A stretch of 64,000 nucleotides of DNA from positions 1,736,001-1,800,000 of the forward strand of contig OZ255837.1 of assembly GCA_965277745.1 (NCBI GenBank), written 5' to 3'. The DNA comes from G965277745 sp965277745. Lineage in GTDB: Bacteria > Pseudomonadota > Gammaproteobacteria > Cardiobacteriales > Cardiobacteriaceae. The notes below the pieces were generated by a model, which did not search any database, had not been told where the DNA came from, and worked only from the letters and a program-made list of their open reading frames with translations. Both the position numbers and the translations under genes were made by a program. Numbering within the stretch: position 1 is the first letter of the stretch; every line of letters begins with the position of its first letter. This document shows, piece after piece, positions 59,996 to 64,000 of this stretch.

Positions 59996-62818
59996 TTACA
60001 TCGCGGCGATCTTCTCGCGCTGCGCCGTGAGCACGATCAGGGCGTCCTCGTCTTTTCGCAACTGTTCGCGCGTCTTGCGCACCAGTGCCTCCGGTGCTTT
60101 GGCGATGAATGTCTCGTTATCGAGCTGCCTTTTCAGGCGGGCGATGTTTTGCGTAAGCCGGCCCATTTCCTTGTCCAGACGCGCGAGTTCGGCCGCCTTG
60201 TCGATCAGTCCGGCAAGGGGAATCAACACGCGCATTTTTCCCACCACGAAGGCGGCGGCCTCGGGCGCCTCGGCACCGATGCGTTCGACGCTTGCAAGGC
60301 GCCCAAGCGCTCGCAGGCGCTTTTCCTGCGCGGCCAGTATCGCCGCGTCCGCTTCGCTTGCCTGCTGAAGCAAGAGCGGCAGCGGTTTGCCCGGCGCGAT
60401 ATTCATGTCGGCGCGGATTTTGCGCACGCCAAGGAGCACCGCCTGCAGCCACTCGATTTCCGCCGTGGCCGATTCCGCCTTCGTTCCCGCGCTTTGCGGG
60501 TACGGCTGGATCATGATACTGTCGCCGTCGATGGCGAGCAGCGGACGAATCTGCTGCCAGATTTCTTCGCTGATAAACGGCATGAAAGGATGGATCAGGC
60601 GCAGCGTGCGTTCGAGCACGTCGAGCATGACAAAGCGGGTTTCCGCTTTTTGCTCTTCGTCCGGATTGTCTTTGGCGAGCACCGGCTTGATCAGTTCCAG
60701 ATACCAGTCGCAGTAATCGTGCCAGAGGAAATCGTAGATCGCGGCGGCGGCGAAATCGAAGCGATAGGAAGCGATTGCCGCGCGCACGTTGGTGATAGTA
60801 CGATCGAGCATGGCGTCGATCCAGCGGTCGGCGGCGTCGCGCGGCACCTCCGGTTCGCGGATTTCCTCGCCCTCGCCTTGCATCAGGGCGAATCGCGCAG
60901 CATTCCAGAGTTTGTTACAGAAGTTGCGATAGCCTTCGACGCGCTGGCGGTCGAAGACGACATCCCGCCCGTTGGTGGCGAGCGCGGCGAAGGTAAAGCG
61001 CAGCGCGTCGGTGCCGCAGGCGGCAATGCCGTGGGGAAATTCCTTGCGCGTCTGCGCGGCGATCGCTTGCGCGAACTGCGGCCGCATCAGGTTTTCCGTG
61101 CGTTTGGCGATCAGTTTGTCCAGAGTGATGCCGTCGATCACGTCGATCGGATCAATGATATTGCCTTTGGATTTGGACATTTTTCTGCCCTCTCCGTCGC
61201 GCACCAGCCCGTGGATGTAGATTTCGCGAAAGGGCACTTCCCCGTCCATACAATCGAGCCCCATGAGCACCATCCGCGCCACCCAGAAAAAAATGATGTC
61301 AAAGCCGGTTACAAGCACGCTGCCGGGATAGAAATCACGTAGCTCGGCGCTGTTGTTCGGCCATCCCAGGGTGGCGAACGACCACAGACCGGAGCTGAAC
61401 CAGGTATCGAGGACGTCTTCTTCCTGATGGAGGACGAGACCGGCCGGCAAACGGTATTTCGCGCGAACCGCGGCTTCGTTCTCGGCGACGTAGATATTGC
61501 CCTCGCCGTCATACCAGGCGGGAATACGATGCCCCCACCAGAGTTGACGCGAGATGCACCAGTCCTCGAGGTTTTCCATCCAGTCGAGATAGGTCTTCGC
61601 CCAGTTGTCCGGCACGAAACGGATACGCCCCTTTTTCACCGCTTCGATCGCCGGACGGGTGAGGCGTTCGTAGCCGCCCTGGCGCCCGTCTTCCTGGGTT
61701 TTTCTGGTCAGATCGACGAACCACTGATCGGTGAGATATGGTTCGATCACGACGCCGGAACGATCGCCGCGCGGACGCATCAGTCTGTGCGGCACGGTGC
61801 TGACGAGGAGTCCGCCGGTATCGAGATCGGCGAGTATTTTCTCGCGCGCCGCTTCGCGCGAAAGGCCCCGGTAGGCCGGTGGCGCATTGTCGTTCAGCGT
61901 CGCGTCGTCGTTTATCAGATCGATGACTTCGATGGTATGGCGACGGCCGACCTGGTAGTCGTTGAAATCGTGCGCCGGGGTGATTTTCACGCAGCCGGTG
62001 CCGAATTCGGGATCGACGTATTCGTCAGCGATGATCGGGATGACCCGCTCGGTCATCGGTACATGCACTTCTCTGCCGAGGTACGCCGCGTAGCGGCGAT
62101 CGCCCGGAGCGATCGCCAGGGCGCCATCGGCGAGAATGGTCTCCGGACGGGTCGTCGCGACCTCCATGAACTTTCCGTCGAGCCCCTGCCCGGCGACAAA
62201 CGGATAGCGCACGTGATAGAGGTAGCCGTCTTCTTCCTCGCTTACCACTTCGAGATCGGAAATCGCCGTTTTCAGCACCGGATCCCAGTTGACCAGACGC
62301 TTGCCGCGATAGATCAGCCCCGCGTCGTACCAGCGAACGAACAGCGCACGCACTGCGCGCGACATCGCCTCATCCATCGTGAAGCGTTCGCGTGACCAGT
62401 CCAGCGAAGCGCCGAGACGGCGGAGCTGGCGCATGATGTGACCGCCGGATTCGTCTTTCCATTCCCAGACGGCTGCGGTGAACGCTTCGCGGCCAAGCGC
62501 CCGGCGCGATTTTCCTTCGCGAACAAGGCGACGCTCGACGACCATCTGGGTAGCGATGCCGGCGTGGTCGCTGCCCGGTTGCCACAAGGTGTGATCGCCG
62601 ATCATGCGGTGATAGCGGATCAGGATATCCATGATCGTATCCTGGAAGGCGTGCCCCATGTGCAGGGTACCGGTGACGTTCGGTGGCGGAATCATGATGG
62701 TGTAGGGCTTGCCACGCCCGCGAGGCGCGAAATAACCTTGCGCTTCCCATCGCGCGTACCATTTTTTCTCGATCGTCGCCGGCTGGTAACGAGTCGCCAT
62801 CGCGGTATCTGTCGTCAT
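59996..62818 (-). CDS. valS: Valyl-tRNA synthetase
   Basis: A 940-residue class I synthetase. The HIGH motif is in PPNVTGTLHMGHAFQDT and KMSKS in GRKMSKSKGNIIDPID. The editing domain contains 'MEVATTRPETILADGALAI', and the C-terminal coiled coil starts near 'DKAAELARLDKEMGRLTQNIARLKRQL'. The ATG at 62818 (MTTDTAMATRYQP) has GGAG just upstream, with a short spacer; MATRYQP at 62800 is the alternative, and a TTG at 62848 is less likely. It is convergent with rdgB. Confidence 0.96.
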   Translation of the reverse strand: MTTDTAMATRYQPATIEKKWYARWEAQGYFAPRGRGKPYTIMIPPPNVTGTLHMGHAFQDTIMDILIRYHRMIGDHTLWQPGSDHAGIATQMVVERRLVREGKSRRALGREAFTAAVWEWKDESGGHIMRQLRRLGASLDWSRERFTMDEAMSRAVRALFVRWYDAGLIYRGKRLVNWDPVLKTAISDLEVVSEEEDGYLYHVRYPFVAGQGLDGKFMEVATTRPETILADGALAIAPGDRRYAAYLGREVHVPMTERVIPIIADEYVDPEFGTGCVKITPAHDFNDYQVGRRHTIEVIDLINDDATLNDNAPPAYRGLSREAAREKILADLDTGGLLVSTVPHRLMRPRGDRSGVVIEPYLTDQWFVDLTRKTQEDGRQGGYERLTRPAIEAVKKGRIRFVPDNWAKTYLDWMENLEDWCISRQLWWGHRIPAWYDGEGNIYVAENEAAVRAKYRLPAGLVLHQEEDVLDTWFSSGLWSFATLGWPNNSAELRDFYPGSVLVTGFDIIFFWVARMVLMGLDCMDGEVPFREIYIHGLVRDGEGRKMSKSKGNIIDPIDVIDGITLDKLIAKRTENLMRPQFAQAIAAQTRKEFPHGIAACGTDALRFTFAALATNGRDVVFDRQRVEGYRNFCNKLWNAARFALMQGEGEEIREPEVPRDAADRWIDAMLDRTITNVRAAIASYRFDFAAAAIYDFLWHDYCDWYLELIKPVLAKDNPDEEQKAETRFVMLDVLERTLRLIHPFMPFISEEIWQQIRPLLAIDGDSIMIQPYPQSAGTKAESATAEIEWLQAVLLGVRKIRADMNIAPGKPLPLLLQQASEADAAILAAQEKRLRALGRLASVERIGAEAPEAAAFVVGKMRVLIPLAGLIDKAAELARLDKEMGRLTQNIARLKRQLDNETFIAKAPEALVRKTREQLRKDEDALIVLTAQREKIAAM

Positions 62819-63083
62819 AGTCTCCGATTCGCCGAAATAAAGCGGCAAATTTTATCATATCCCGCGATCTTCCCGCTGCCGCAAGGGTGACGGAGAGCGT
62901 TGCCCGCCCGGCATCGGCTTTGGCGATCTTCCGAGTGTACAGGGATCCCTGCCGTGGCAGGCGGTTTTCTCGCAAGAAATGTTCACCCTCGGAAAGTGCC
63001 CGACCCGCGGAGAAAATGCGTCTCCCCCCACGGCGAAAAACGCCTTTGCCGCGACCCGCCGCGCGCGACAATCCGTGGCACGC

Positions 63084-64000
63084 TTACTTTCTGCGCGCGC
63101 GCTTGCGTTCCTGTTCGGTGAGCAATTTCTTGCGCATACGGATCGAATGCGGCGTGACTTCGACGAGTTCGTCCTCGTCGATCCCTTCGATCGCTTGTTC
63201 CAGGGTGTTGCGGATCGGTGGGGTGAGGAGGATGTTTTCATCGGATCCGGCGGCGCGGATATTGGTGAGCTGTTTGCCTTTCAACGGGTTGACGACGAGG
63301 TCGTTCTCACGGTTGTGGAGGCCGATGATCATGCCTTCGTAGACTTCTTCCCCGGGGCCGATGAACAGGCGGCCGCGCTCTTGCAGGCTGAACAGCGCGT
63401 AGGCGAGCGCCTTGCCCGGCGCCATCGCGACAAGGACGCCGTTGTGACGGGTTTTGCCCAAGCCTTCCTTTATCGGGCCGTAATGATCGAAACGCTGGAA
63501 TTTCAGCCCCGAACCGGAAGTCAACGTCATGAACTCGGTTTGCAAGCCGATCAGTCCACGGGTTGGAATGAGGAATTCCAGGCGCACCCGCCCCTTGCCG
63601 TCCGGTATGATATTTTGCAGATCGCCCTTGCGTTCGCCGATGCGTTCCATCACCCCGCCCTGATGGATTTCTTCGATATCGAGAACGACGCATTCATAAG
63701 GTTCCTGCCTGACCCCGTCGATTTCCTTATAGAGGACTTCCGGGCGCGAAACCCCTAACTCGTAGCCTTCGCGGCGCATGGTTTCAATCAGGATCGAAAG
63801 ATGCAGTTCGCCGCGTCCGGAGACCTTGAATTTGTCCGGATCGTCCATCGCCTCGACACGCAGCGCCACGTTGTGGATACACTCGCGTTGCAGACGTTCC
63901 TGAATCTGGCGCGAGGTGACGAAGCTACCTTCACGGCCGGCGAGCGGTGAGGTGTTGACCTGGAAGGTCATGCTCATCGTCGGTTCGTCGACGCAAAGAT
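63084..64000 (-). CDS. typA: Ribosome-associated GTPase TypA/BipA, C-terminal part (partial)
   Basis: The last 305 or so residues of TypA/BipA; the gene runs off the right edge, so the GTPase domain is outside the window. Visible are the start of the EF-G-like domain III ('VDEPTMSMTFQVNTSPLAGREGSFVTSRQIQERL'), 'KFKVSGRGELHLSILIETMRREGYEL' and the TypA-specific C-terminal domain ('GLIGLQTEFMTLTSGSG', 'LTPPIRNTLEQAIEGIDEDELVEVTPHSIRMRKK'). TypA helps ribosome assembly at low temperature and stress. The frame is intact up to the edge. Confidence 0.96.
   Translation of the reverse strand, partial: LCVDEPTMSMTFQVNTSPLAGREGSFVTSRQIQERLQRECIHNVALRVEAMDDPDKFKVSGRGELHLSILIETMRREGYELGVSRPEVLYKEIDGVRQEPYECVVLDIEEIHQGGVMERIGERKGDLQNIIPDGKGRVRLEFLIPTRGLIGLQTEFMTLTSGSGLKFQRFDHYGPIKEGLGKTRHNGVLVAMAPGKALAYALFSLQERGRLFIGPGEEVYEGMIIGLHNRENDLVVNPLKGKQLTNIRAAGSDENILLTPPIRNTLEQAIEGIDEDELVEVTPHSIRMRKKLLTEQERKRARRK

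Noticed and set aside
60149..61342. 397-codon plus-strand frame
   Set aside because: It is antisense to valS, whose HIGH and KMSKS motifs are unmistakable.

Overview
The window looks like chromosome from a gammaproteobacterium. The evidence is the ruvC-ruvA-ruvB cluster followed by tolQ-tolR-tolA-tolB-pal-cpoB, a large (about 1590-residue) NAD-dependent glutamate dehydrogenase, the DUF2062/comEC/lolCD neighbourhood, and ttcA, rph, rdgB, valS and typA. The core genes are fairly GC-rich. Many insertion sequences and freshly broken genes suggest a host-associated lineage losing genes. A Cardiobacteriales-type organism is possible, but that is only a guess.

Layout. Positions 1-1844 hold a family 1 substrate-binding protein and the ATPase of an Ugp-like sugar or glycerol-phosphate importer. 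Positions 2098-14529 are a dense plus-strand block: yebC, ruvCAB, the Tol-Pal cell-envelope system and glutamate dehydrogenase. From 14529 to about 37480 the sequence becomes a mosaic. It contains a decayed cas9 5' end with a neighbouring structured, tracrRNA-like element; intact IS1595-, IS630- and IS481-type elements plus several relics; an AT-richer three-gene redox cassette; a five-gene peptide/nickel-type ABC importer; and two FecCD-type siderophore importers. The first siderophore importer has a frameshifted binding protein and an IS inserted at a start codon. The second has an IS inserted at the edge of its Fur box. Positions 37703-51289 return to core genes: ppx/gppA, NfeD and SPFH membrane proteins, a wrecked comEC, lolCD, a rhodanese, lemA with TPM-domain proteins, and ttcA. 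Positions 51230-57050 form a second AT-rich accessory island with IS fragments, a broken HAF-repeat surface protein and a zinc-type ABC importer behind a Zur-like palindrome. Positions 57333-64000 are core: tRNA-Arg(ACG), rph, rdgB, valS and the 3' part of typA.

Functionally, the accessory regions are mostly metal acquisition (two siderophore importers, one zinc/manganese importer, one peptide/nickel/metallophore-type importer). No TonB-dependent receptor is in the window. Decay is widespread: cas9, comEC, a siderophore-binding protein, a DUF4878 lipoprotein, a HAF-repeat protein, a DUF368 gene and many transposases are broken.

The most unusual finding is the cas9 relic. About 200 codons of a type II (probably II-C) Cas9 lie between a truncated IS1595 copy that abuts the gdhB stop codon and an intact IS1595 copy with a perfect 8-bp target duplication. 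Removing the intact copy places the cas9 start next to a divergent RNA-like element. That element carries a promoter-like sequence, an anti-repeat-like segment and a 14-bp GCAA-capped hairpin whose G-U pairs favour the plus strand. No CRISPR array, cas1 or cas2 is visible.
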